Source: Trichuris trichiura (taxonomy: Eukaryota > Nematoda > Enoplea > Trichinellida > Trichuridae). Taken from it: a DNA stretch of 64,000 nt. The position numbers and the translations under genes were made by a program. Positions within the stretch are counted from its first letter, which is position 1. Each line of letters starts with the position of its first letter. Of the stretch, positions 1 through 10,715 are shown piece by piece. The stretch lies in contig JBAJFE010000005.1 of NCBI GenBank assembly GCA_037903355.1, forward strand, positions 4,526,001 through 4,590,000. The letters are read 5' to 3'. The notes beneath the pieces were generated by a model. The model ran no database searches and was not told the DNA's origin. It worked only from the letters and a program-made list of their open reading frames with translations.

Positions 1-1695
1 ACAACAGGTGCAGCGACAGGGAAATTTTTCAACAAAAATGACAGCTGACCACAAAGAGAACACGAACGCGCGCGTCACCTGAACAACATACAACGCGCAT
101 TCAAGTCAGCTGCCCATCCGCGCGCGCGCGCGCATGCTTTATGTCAAAGTATAAAAATTAAAAACATACTGCCTTCAAGCACCTCCGTCGGACGGGATTA
201 ACGTTAACAACTTAGCAATAGGAATAAGCAAAAAATTCAAAAATTGTTTGCTTAATCCCATTGGTTACTTGGCGCGCGCGCGCGGAGGCGAAAAAGTCTA
301 AAGTCTAATTAATTGAGCTCTATTTTTTGCCGCCAACAATCGTTGTAGTACTAGGCGGCCGAAAGCGATCGAAAAAAATCAATTTTCGTTACAAGCGTGT
401 TGCAAAATTTTAAAACTATTTAAAAAGAGGAATTTAGCAAGAAAAAAAAGAACGCGCGCGCCAACTGGCCAAGAAGACAAATTGGCTACATTGTGCTTGA
501 TTGAGTAACTTCTTCGGCAATGCGCTACTTCAACTAAGCGCAAACTTTTACAAACAATCAATGAGCAGCCACTCGAAAGCTGGTCAACATCCGCTCATGC
601 TTACAGTAAGACTTATGTTTAACCGAAATTATAAATAAACAACTTTAGTTGAAACAATCGACGTGGCGTTAACTTACGTCACTTAGCAACGCGAAAGGGA
701 TATTTTTTTAAAAAAAGAAGAATATAAACCAACCAACTTTAGATGAATACAATTAAAATGCCTTCACATAGCCGCGTACCAATAAAGCTACTGGCTCGTG
801 ATCGATTTGAATATACGATTACGTCAGTACATGTTGGGTTACCGTTGGATCATTTTGTTGCGGTGAAGTTTCCTTTGCAAATATGGATCGAACTTTTGTC
901 AGGTCGTCGTGACGGTGATGGTCCCATTATCAATTAAACAAGAGCGGGAAGTATGCCGAGCCAAGTTGGAAATTTTAGATTGGCTAAAGGCTAAATTGGT
1001 TGGCGTATAAAAACATTCCGCTCGGAGGTTTCCTGTTACGCAGCAGCTCTTGAAAATAGACACTTCGTTTATAATAACGAGAGAAGCTTAGCGGTGCCAG
1101 CTTGACGACCAACGTGCGCGCGCAGCTTTCCATCCCCTTCCTCAACGAAGCTTTGTCGTCGCTGTCAATGGAACAGCAATGAGAGATGGACAATAAAACT
1201 GTAGCCGTCAATAGAATAGTGAAGAGGACAGTCGATTTCGTTTGACCATCAAATGTGAAGGAGCAGAAAGTTGTAACGACATTTCTGGCCAATGATTCTT
1301 CTTGGACGATTGAGAGAAGCAGATTCATAGCCATCACGTTCTTGACGAGCGTAACAAGTGCAACAACATCACGCACAAACTGCCACTGCAACCCAGTTGA
1401 AAGACGGCATTTCGACTTGGATAGAAAAGAGCTCAACTGCGGCCAACAAGTTCAGGCACCGCTGACGACGTCCAAACGTTTGTTGGATTTTGCCATTACG
1501 CCTAGCTGGTTTAATTCAGTCGCAAGAGAGCCACTTGGTGATGACAAGCTTCTCGTCCATCCTGCTAATCAGGGTATTGACTCGTGCGTGCAATATTTGT
1601 TCCTTGCCAAACAAGGCATCATAAATTGGCTATTGGCACAATTAATCGAGAAGATCAAAAGTCGCCAACCGACTCTGCTAGGGCGACGTGGCAGG
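1..1695. other. Gene-poor left edge
   Basis: I see no open frame here with recognisable protein features. The stretch is AT-rich with alternating CG runs at about 119-133 and 272-284, which are simple sequence. The short open frames on both strands lack domain-like composition and convincing splice sites. The 3' part may hold the promoter and 5' leader of the Ly6-like gene that starts at 1696. Confidence 0.5.
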
Positions 1696-2223
1696 ATGGA
1701 GACTGGACGAAAAATACCAACAATTCTAGGCGCCCTTCAACGAACGCTGCTCGCATTTCTGCTTCTACTCCAAGCGCATAGCCAATTCGCCCTGGCGCTC
1801 AAATGCTACGTTTGTGCCACAAGCAAAGGTGCAATAGATCACGTGACAACGGACAACTTTCGGGTTACCATAGACCTTCGACAACCGTACTGTCAACGCT
1901 TTGAAAAAGTCTACTGCGATCGCGACCAGAATGCGTGCCTGACCATTGTAACTTTTCTTCGCGAATCCAGAACTTACTGGCTCGGCAAAGGGTGCACCTC
2001 GGTTGCACCCACAGCACAAATCAGCGGTTGCGTCAGCATGGCCGGCACCCATTTCGAAGCGCCTTTCCAAGACCACGTTTCAAAGAAGTTCATTTCGTCC
2101 GGCGATACGGTCCAAGACGTCTGCCTTTGCAGCGAAGACTTGTGCAACTTTGCTAGCCGACTCAAGCCGACAATGGTCACTCTTTGGCTGGCTATACTGG
2201 TCAGCTATTCAACGATGGTATAA
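1696..2223 (+). CDS. Ly6/uPAR-like three-finger secreted or GPI-anchored protein
   Basis: The 175-residue product starts with a basic stretch and a leucine-rich hydrophobic core (signal peptide, about residues 1-34). The mature part begins LKCYVCAT, the usual opening of a Ly6 fold, and continues with spaced cysteine pairs. It closes with DVCLCSEDLCN, the CC...CN signature that ends three-finger domains. The last ~18 residues are hydrophobic, which fits a GPI-anchor signal. The frame is open upstream to 1255, but 1696 is chosen because it puts the signal peptide at the N-terminus. Ly6 proteins act on the cell surface or are secreted and often modulate receptors; the partner here cannot be told. 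The gene converges on the PRMT6-like gene, with about 220 bp between the ends I can define. Confidence 0.8.
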   Translation: METGRKIPTILGALQRTLLAFLLLLQAHSQFALALKCYVCATSKGAIDHVTTDNFRVTIDLRQPYCQRFEKVYCDRDQNACLTIVTFLRESRTYWLGKGCTSVAPTAQISGCVSMAGTHFEAPFQDHVSKKFISSGDTVQDVCLCSEDLCNFASRLKPTMVTLWLAILVSYSTMV

Positions 2224-2449
2224 CAACGTCGTTTATGCCTTGTTTGCGTAAAACGGAGTAAACTGTTGAAAAACTGCTGTGCTCTACCGTGAAAAAAAGG
2301 CTACGCACGCTGGCTGACTGTATTTTGCGGCGAAACAAAAATTACGCGCGACAACTTAACGTAAGCTGTGTTGGAACGAAAACAAATTCAAACTTTTGAA
2401 TTTTCCTACAGTATACTTTATGAGCAGGTAACAATAGACAAAAACTCAC

Positions 2450-3586
2450 CCCGGCTATTTTCAGCCTCCACTCTGGCCATTATGTCCATGTTTACGTTGA
2501 ACCTATCTCTGACCATAAACCAGGATCGCGTCCTATTTGTCAATTTGGCGTATATTAATTTCTGAAAAGAAGACATGCGCGAACCAACCTGTCTTTTAAG
2601 TATTCGGTTTCGACCACCGGCGCTATGATGACGCGAGCTCGTTCGGGAATCATCAATCCACCCTGACAAGGCGAAAATGAAGAGCGGAAAACAACATGCA
2701 AAGAAGGGAATGGAACTTACAGCGTTTAACCATTGGTCCCTAGCGTGTACAACAGACCTGAGCATCCATTCGCAGAACAAACCGTATCCCTTAAATGGAA
2801 AAAGAAAGCAGCTACGAACAAAGGAGAATGAAAAGCGCCTATGAGTACCATCCATTCGCTTAGAATGCAGTCAACCTTCGTTTCCAAGCAGAGGTCCTTA
2901 AGAGCAGCAATGCAAAGTAGGCTGTTATTTTTCAACTTTGCCAATCAAACCTCAACGCGTACACTGTGAACTTCAATGGCATTTTCAAGTTTGTTCGCGC
3001 GAACAATGTCCACCAAGTGATTGTGAACGTCGGCCGCCTCGACGGCGTGCACTGCAAGCAAGAAAATGTCCTTGGCGCGCAAAGCAATTGAACATGAATG
3101 AACAAAACCTTTCGCTGCGCCAGCTTGAGAAGCAAAAATGGAAAGAATGCCTACGGAGAAATAGAATTTCGCTGAAACGGTTGGGCAAAGAACTACGGCT
3201 TTTCGTAAAACGAACGGCAAAGCGTAGACGCCGCAAAGAAAGCCTATTTGTTGAGTAGTAAAGTTGCTGCCCACCTGTACCGGCTCCAACGTCGAGGACA
3301 ACTTTGTTTCGCAACTTTTCGGCGCTGTCAAATATTGCCCGCCTAAACTATCCGCTTCCGTTGGACAAAACAAAAAGCGCTGATCAATCTATGCTGACTT
3401 GTAAGCGTTCGTTCGAGGTGAATCCAAAATCATCATCAAATGGCACTGCAAATCCGCGTAGCCTTCAAAGTACAAATTTTCGTCCTCTAAAAGGCCAAAT
3501 CGAATTAGATTCTAAAACAAACAATTGTTCAAACTTTTCATCCGCTTTGCGCTACGACGGCGATGCTTCGTTTCTAGGGAATTCAT
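2450..3586 (-). CDS. PRMT6-like protein arginine N-methyltransferase, C-terminal part not found
   Basis: Nine exons can be joined in frame: 3586-3535, 3486-3399, 3342-3275, 3150-3109, 3051-2951, 2896-2849, 2789-2721, 2662-2589 and 2532-2450. They code for about 208 residues. The product shows a YFEGYAD lead-in, motif I KVVLDVGAGTGILSIF, the acidic ribose-binding loop HAVEAAD, and the double-E loop SEWMGYGLFCEWML with both catalytic glutamates. It continues to GGLMIPERARVIIAP and WFMVRDRFNVNM. VLDVGAGTGILSIF and EWMGYG resemble PRMT6 more than PRMT1 or CARM1. PRMT6 methylates arginines on histones and other nuclear proteins using SAM. Human PRMT6 is 375 residues; the THW loop and C-terminal barrel are missing here. 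They could lie in distant exons beyond the Ly6-like gene, or the gene may be truncated. The first exon is the least certain. Confidence 0.82.
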
Positions 3587-3589
3587 GCT

Positions 3590-5690
3590 GCCGATCGGAA
3601 AGAATACTTCAAAAGGGCAGACAGGCGGGAGCCCATAACAGCTTACCAAAAATTACAGTATGATAACACTTGCGCATTATTTATACGCCACTGTTTTGAA
3701 ACATTTACACAGCACACTTTATTCCGTCCCGTTATGCTAAACGTTGGTTGCTCGATTGGCAGATATAAAAAAATAGAATTTGAATTTTTTAAAAAGCTGT
3801 TTGCTTCTCGTGTTCACAAAAAATTATTTTTCTCGGTTTCCAAAAAACCTTATGAGCCATTTATACACTCTTTTTCTTATTATCCCGACTGTTTGCGAGC
3901 TTTGCCCACTTCTTTGTTTTATTCAACATTATCTGATGCATAACAACTTTTTCCCATTTCTACGACTACGTAGCAATCTTTTAAAGCGTCGTGGTAAGTT
4001 TAACAGTTTCTGCGCAATGGACATAATTAATTATTGTTAATCTTTCATTTTACTGGCTTTATATTTTGATTATCTGTTGCAGAGGCACACGTTTTCTAAG
4101 CTGACTGAAACACTGGACCTACAGTAAACGATGTTCAGGTAACAACTACAAAAATAATGCTCAGGTAATCATTAATAAATGATGCTCAGGTACAATTTAA
4201 ACTTAATATTACGCAAATTTAAAAATCAGCAACTGGGAGACCTTGAATATGCAAAAGCAGCAATTATTCAGAGATATAAGGTATTTCCGCTATTTTAATT
4301 TCGCAACGCTGCAACAGCGAACCGCTTGGCAATTGGGGCGGTCGAACGACCGCAGCCGCTTAACATAAGAATTTTTTTAGCTGTACGCTTTCTTGCTGAC
4401 TTAAAATACGCGACCGTTAACACAATAAATCGTCGCATCCGTCATTTGTGGCATTTTCTCTTGCAAGCCAAAAGAGCGCATCAAAAGATTCACGTACCGC
4501 GCGTAACTTATCGGAAGTTTAATTTGCAAAAGAAAAAGAGCGCAAGCAGCCGCTAAAATAATAAATGTTTGCACTCGTCGTCCGCGACAATTACGTCGAC
4601 AAAAGTTATCGCGCGTCCAAGTTTTGCATGCATAATTAATCTGAGCTTTTGACTCGCAGAACATCGCAAGATTCCATCGGTGCGTCGAAAAGCAACGCGT
4701 TACCATTGATCATCACGGCGGACAACAATCCGTGCCGGAACTACGCAAAAAAATTTATTCCATTCCTTAATTTTACTACGCACAGCTGAAATTGAGTCAT
4801 TCAATTCAAAAATTTAAATTTACATAATCGTCCGCTCGCCGAACTTTGATACGCAAATTCGCAAAAAAAAAAAGAATTATTGAGATAACAACGTCCCATT
4901 TCGATCGATTCGTTGCGCGCTTCGTTACTTTGACGTTCGAGTGGCGACCACGTCACTTTTCCGATTCGCGGTAAAAAAAAGAGACTATCTCCAATCTAAG
5001 GCAATAAAGTGGCGCGCGTAAGAAGATAGAATATGTCTAAAATAATTTATGCCTTACGGGCAAGAATGAAGAAAACCGGAAAGTAACGAAAAGCGGCAAC
5101 GCTTTGGCGGAACGAACGAAAGGAGGAAAGCCGTTAGCCAAAAGCAAAATAGGACACCATTTGAAATATTCGCGTTGGGGCCCACTTTGAAAAATGCTGT
5201 CGTTCAATGAAGCTTAAAGCAGCAACAATGCATTCTCAACGACTTACTTCGCTATGGGCACTCGTCGTCGTCGTCGTAAAGGTATTTACGTGTTGGACTT
5301 TCTCGTGACTTTCAAGCGAAAGAAGAAAAAAATATCGCCCACATTGCATTGGGAGAAGGAAAGCGTTGACCCGCGCGTCTCCAACTTAATCGTAGTTCAC
5401 TTTCCGCAATGCCAAGCATAGAAAAGATGTTTTTTTTGCATTCAACTGCCAACTGCTTCCTTGACTCCATAGTCAGCCTTATCGCGAGAGCTGTCTGGCA
5501 GCCGAGTAAAAAAAAGAAAGCAAAAAAGTCCGTCCAGCAACAGCGTAGCCTCAATACGACAAGCAAATTGTTGAATGAGTACACAGAACGAAATAGATTC
5601 ACTGTCGAGCATAGAAAGACAAATCGAAGCGAGCCAGTCTACGTGACATTCTTCATTTTGACCTTCAATTCAAATTTTTCGAGGTCATCA
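3590..5690. other. Gene-free spacer between the PRMT6-like gene and the first P4H gene
   Basis: This AT-rich stretch has no open frame I can support. Around 4120-4190 there is a TACAGTAA motif followed by three CAGGT motifs; the same pair recurs elsewhere in the window. The rest looks like ordinary intergenic DNA. Confidence 0.45.
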
Positions 5691-5699
5691 CCAATTGTC

Positions 5700-5885
5700 G
5701 CTTATATAAAACCGGCGTCTTTCAGACAACTGCACTTCTTCGTCACTCGTACACACACATACGCACACAAACTTTTAATTATCTCTCTTCTTCTTCTTCT
5801 TAGTATATCGACGATTCTTCTTCTTCTTCTCTGATCTAAAGCCAACAAAGTGCACTCACCCATTGACCCATCGACGGTAAGCACA
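5700..5885 (+). promoter_or_regulatory. Possible TATA promoter and non-coding first exon of the upstream P4H gene
   Basis: A TATATAAAA box at about 5702 is followed about 25-30 bp later by a plausible start region, and at 5876 by GGTAAGC, a good splice donor. A non-coding first exon spliced to the coding exon at 6509 would fit. There is no transcript evidence, so this is only a candidate. Confidence 0.3.
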
Positions 5886-6508
5886 TTACGTTGTATTTGT
5901 TGAAGAAAAAGTGACAAGCTGTTCGTTCAACTATTCTTTTGCATAACTGCCAATGGACTTTTAAAGGACCATCGACTAAGCGTATATTAATTACGAGCAT
6001 GGGCAAAAATAGCTCAATGAGAGTCATCGATCAACAAGCGTCACCACTATAAGCTTCTTTTCATCCACCAATTGGGGTTAGCGTAAAAAAAGAAAGCAAA
6101 GATTTCTCCACCGGACAACTTTGAATGTACAACCTTCGATAAGGAGATGCAAATCACACCTTGCCATCAACCAATCAAATTTGAACTTAAACCTTGGACT
6201 CTTCTCTTCCTTGACGAGACACAGAGAGAAGGAGATAACAACTTTTAGACCTTTATTAAGAGCGGCAGCATTAGTTCAACGCGTATAGGCGCGCGCGCGC
6301 GCGACTTGGTGAAAACGCCAACGACGACGCCTATTTGAGTTTACGTTAAAAAGCGAACAACGTTGCTGCGTCGGCTCACGATGATGATGACGATGTTAAA
6401 TAGTGGGTTCTCTGTCTCACTTCTTTGCTCCGCCTAGACTGCTACTGCTGCTGCTTACTCCTCCGCTCGCGCGCGAGACAAAAGGCGCGCCATCCCAAAA
6501 TTCCATCC

Positions 6509-8796
6509 ATGAAATCACCATTGCAATATTCGCCAATGAAAATATGCTGGCTAACAATGATGGTCACCCAATGCGCCGCCGAGCTGTTCACCTCCATGGC
6601 GTACATTGACTCCTTATTGGATAGCAGTCGAGAGGTGGCACGCATCATTGACGCCTATGTAGCCCACGACGAGCGTCGAATTGTCGAATTGAAAAAGTAG
6701 CTGCCCCCTTTCGTCAATGCATTTTATCTTGCCTCTTTTTTTTCTTTCTCCATTGCAGACTTTCTCAGCTGTACAAGTCGGAAAAGATCGAAATGGCTCG
6801 AGGCAACGAGAATATCATAACCAATCCTTTGGATAGTTACGTTTTGGTAAAACGACTGGCCGACAATTGGAGACAAGCCGAACGACTTATGCGTTTCAAC
6901 GCCGTAGATGGTAACGCAATGCCAATAATGTGGACTGTTTTGAAAGCTCGCGTTGTAGGCATAATTAAAAACTATACCGGCGAAGCGGTTGGCCCTGTTG
7001 GTCTACCCGGCGACGAAGATGTTATAGGTATGGCTGTTGGTTTGATGCGTCTTCAAGACGTGTACAAGTTGAACACGCACGATATGGCTGAAGGTCGAAT
7101 AAAGGGTACATCCGACGGGCATAAGCTAACAGCCGAAGAATGCTTGGAAATAGCTCGTATAGCTTATAACAAGCAAGATTTTTACCATACGCTCTTGTGG
7201 GCGCAAGAAGCCCTCGATAGGGTACGCAATGAAGAGGAGCCAACCATCGACGAAACCGACGCGCTTGAATACTTGGCCTACGCCATGTACAAACAGGGTA
7301 ACGTCGAATGGGCTCTCCATTACACGCTGCAGCTTAAGAGTCTCGAACCGACTCATCCGCGAGTTCAGGGCAATATAAAATTCTACCAAGACGCATTGAA
7401 TCCCGAAGGTACAGTGGCCGAGCCGGATCCAAGAGTGCTCTCCAGACCAAAGAATAAACGACCAATCGATCTTGGAATACCGGAGCGGGATACGTACGAA
7501 GCGTTGTGTCGCAACGAATACGAAATTGTGAGCACTCGGAATTGCGGGCATCCAAATGTCGTACTTGTTGTCACGTAGTGAATCGATTCCAGAAGGAGAA
7601 GGATCGAGCCAAATTGTACTGCTATTACAAAACCAACAGACCATTTCTCAAACTGGCGCCAATCAAGGTCGAAGTGATGCATTGGAAGCCAAAAATTGTC
7701 TACTTCAGGCAGGTGATGTCGGACGAAGAAATTGCCGTCATAAAAGAGTTAGCTATGCCAATAGTATGTGCTCTCTCTGTTCATATAACGCTCTTGTTTA
7801 CTCTTTGTCGTCTATTGCTTAGCTGAAGCGAGCAACCGTGCATAATGCAGCTACCGGAAAACTGGAAACTGCCGCATATCGAATAAGCAAAAGGTATATA
7901 TATACCTAAACGACCTATAGGCAATTTATTACTACTCGCTTTAGCGCTTGGCTCAAAGACTTGGATCATCCGGTTGTAAAACGCGTATGCGAACGCGTCG
8001 ATATGATGACTGATCTCAGCATGGAAACCGCCGAGCTGTTACAAGTTCGTAGGGAGGGACGAAGCTGGCTAAAGCGAACATATAATAATTACAGATAGCC
8101 AATTATGGTATAGGAGGCCATTACGACCCACATTTCGACATGTCAACGGTAAGCGACAATAATTGAATAAAGAGGGGACTGGTTGGGCACTTTCAGCGCG
8201 GTGAAAGGGACCCATACGAAGATGGCACCGGGAACCGAATAGCCACTGTTCTTTTCTATGTAAGCGAACGTTTTTTTAATAGCCTTTGTTCTATTTTAGA
8301 ACGCCAATGATTACACGTTTGAAAGCTTGAATGCGGGCAATCGTATTGCCACGGTGCTTTTTTACGTACGTTGTTGCCTCATCATTAGTGGCTTCGGTCG
8401 CTCGAAAGCGCTTTGGTCGACCCGCATGACGACAGTGTCCACTTGATCGCCTTTTCAGATGTCACAACCGGAAGCCGGCGGAGGGACCGTATTCACAACC
8501 CATAAAATAACGGTCACTGCCAGTAAGGTAAGCGACGACGCAAACAAAGCTTTTTTGGAAATTGAATGCATTGCTTTTTAAAGCATGATGCTGCCTTTTG
8601 GTTCAACGTGTTGCACAACGGCGAGCCGGATACGAGCACTCTACATGCCGCTTGTCCAGTTCTTGCCGGAACAAAATGGGTAGCCAATAAGTGGATACAC
8701 GAACGCGGTCAGGAATTTCGACGCCCATGCGCCCTTAAGCAAGACGACTACTACGACGAACAACCAATAACGACGAAACGAGGCCGACTAAGGTGA
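6509..8796 (+). CDS. Prolyl 4-hydroxylase alpha subunit (upstream paralogue)
   Basis: This is the collagen prolyl 4-hydroxylase alpha subunit, an ER-lumen Fe(II)/2-oxoglutarate enzyme that hydroxylates collagen prolines together with PDI. Exons: 6509-6696, 6759-7527, 7593-7763, 7823-7893, 7945-8044, 8095-8148, then either 8197-8259 or 8300-8365, then 8459-8527 and 8584-8796. A signal peptide ends near CAAELFTS; an in-frame ATG at 6536 is an alternative start. The long second exon holds the P4Ha N-domain and TPR peptide-binding region. The catalytic domain shows GGHYDPHFD (iron His and Asp), LHAACPVL (third iron ligand His) and GTKWVANKW (2-oxoglutarate Lys), so it looks active. 8197-8259 and 8300-8365 encode alternative versions of the same segment, both ending NRIATVLFY. 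The tandem paralogue starts 1.9 kb downstream on the same strand. Confidence 0.93.
8197..8365 (+). other. Duplicated, probably mutually exclusive exon pair in the upstream P4H gene
   Basis: Exon a (8197-8259, 63 bp) and exon b (8300-8365, 66 bp) both start and end in phase 0 and both encode a segment ending in GNRIATVLFY. They differ in the first half (RGERDPYEDGT versus NANDYTFESLNA). Only 40 bp separate them, which may be too little for splicing one to the other. Either choice keeps the reading frame. Confidence 0.85.
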
Positions 8797-10715
8797 TGGT
8801 ACGCTTTTGGGAGGTCACACACGTTGACACGCTCTCTTTTACTTGCACCAAATTTTTGCTGCCAAATGTGTTCTTTTTTTGCTTACCGCCATCATTTACT
8901 AACGTTACCGTGTTAATATACTGTTAGCTTTGCGAACAACTAAAAACAAATGCGACTACAAACTCGTGGACGCCCATAGAATCAATAGGCGTTAGCAGTA
9001 AATGCCTGAAATCACGGCCGAATGATTCATGTTAATGAAAAAAGTTGACCAGCTCTGCGCAAAGGCATGTGTGCTTGTCTGCTTGCCTGCTGCCAATTTG
9101 ATAATGACAAAATTTCCAGACCTTTGAGGCGTTTGAAAAAAACTTAGAAAGTCGTCCGGTCGCACCTTCCCATTTCAATTGCTGGCATGCCGCGTAAAAT
9201 ATGTGATCAAATTCTGTCCATAAAGCTTATAGCGACGGTTCACATAGACGGACCTATACGCGCGCACGTAGTGTTATTTCGTCAGCTTTCATAAAACATT
9301 ACTGCTGCCAGAAGAACTTCTCGCAAAGGAGAACCGGTTTTCGACGTCAGCTTTCCAACGTTAGCGTCCGAATTCTTGCCAGTCGGCTATATCAGTTGGC
9401 CGCCGATCAAACGAGACATTTACGTTACAAAATGTTCAACCTACATGGCCAACCGCCGTAACCTGAAGTTGTTTTTTTTCGGGAAAGAAGACTGCGTCTC
9501 ATTTGAACGCATTATCAGCACACGGTACGTCGCAATTTTCGGAAGAAAATCTCTACTGGAAGGATAAGGAAAAATTACTTACCATTTGCGGACGATAGCA
9601 AAGCATGACGAACGCTTAGATTCTTTTACTTGGCACGTAGCCAACAATTTTTTTTGAATTACTGTAACTGCTACAGTTTCTCGCGTTTGCACGTTCAACG
9701 CGCTACATTTAGCTTTATCGCTAATTTAACAAGGCTTTATCAACTGTAATGTAATTTACGAAAGTCTACAAAAGAAAATGATTTTAGAAATGAGCGAATT
9801 TCGATTGCTGCTTTCGACAAGTTGAAAGCGAAAAACCGACTTAGCAATAAGTTTATTTCGCTTTGCGTTAGCTTAAAATGTTACACCCAGTTTACTTTTG
9901 TTGGAAAAACGTTCCAACTGTCCAAGAATTAGACTTTTCTTGTTTGGGATAATCAGGTTTGGTTTACGGTACTTTTTGCATTCTCGGCGCGAATACCCTA
10001 TTTGGCTGTTGGAACAAACGAATCTCTTCTATTCTTTCAGCTTAGGATTGAATATCTAATTTCGTTTACCTTTTTTTAGCTTTTTTAGCTTCGGGACGGT
10101 TTTTAAGCGGCTCTCCATGCCGTTAGAAGATTTTGTTTGCTTCCTTGCGCTTCCATGCACGCAACGTTTTAAAAATTATCATTCGGCCATTGCCGGCTTT
10201 TGAACATTGACAAATGCAAGTGGACCAGTTTTTGTCCCGCCGCCAACTTTGCTATCGGATCATTGCAACCGGTAAGTCTTCTAAAGGGGCGTCGCTGGGC
10301 TTTGCTAGTGCCTATACCTTAGAAAGTTCGTTCGCGCAGACATTTCGTGTTTCGTAAAAGTAACCGGTTGTTGAACTTGCCATTCAAGCAGGCGCGCCGG
10401 TTTGGCAGTCAGCAAGGCGGATCCGAAGTCGGCAAAAAGTCCCAATAACAGTGGAAGTAGAGATGCTCAAGCGTTCGCTCGTCCACCTTACTGTCATAAT
10501 GTTGGACCACTTTGTTGGGACCTTTTCTGTCTTGCGGGAAATCATCTTTTTCATTGTCTGGAAATTAGATCAGCCCCAATTGTGTCTTGCCGTGCCTATG
10601 GCGCGTTGAGCATTCGAAACAGGTCACTGGACGGGCGCAGTTCATTTGAACTCTTCCTTTTCTTAGCAACAAGAAAGTCCGCGGCGGTTCCTTCGTTCTA
10701 TTCATCTACGAGACG
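8797..10715. other. Spacer between the two P4H genes
   Basis: No supported gene. Short open frames at 9376-9567 and 10402-10782 have no domain-like features. The second overlaps the start of the next gene in another frame. The region should hold the 3' end of the first P4H gene and the promoter of the second. Confidence 0.5.

Noticed and set aside
119..284. Alternating CG runs
   Set aside because: Simple sequence, also seen near 6289-6303. Possible Z-DNA, but there is no further signal.
1255..1695. Upstream extension of the Ly6-like frame
   Set aside because: The frame is open, but using it would bury the signal peptide about 147 residues inside the protein.
3304..3663. Forward 119-residue open frame
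   Set aside because: It is antisense to exons 1-3 of the PRMT6-like gene, which have clear domain motifs and splice sites.
5409..5834. 141-residue forward open frame
   Set aside because: Its composition is that of simple sequence (Leu/Ile run from TTC/TCT repeats) and it overlaps the candidate promoter.
7565..7592. Acceptor at 7577-7578 for exon 3 of the upstream P4H gene
   Set aside because: It would start the exon with an in-frame TGA. The acceptor at 7591-7592 keeps the frame and aligns with the paralogue.
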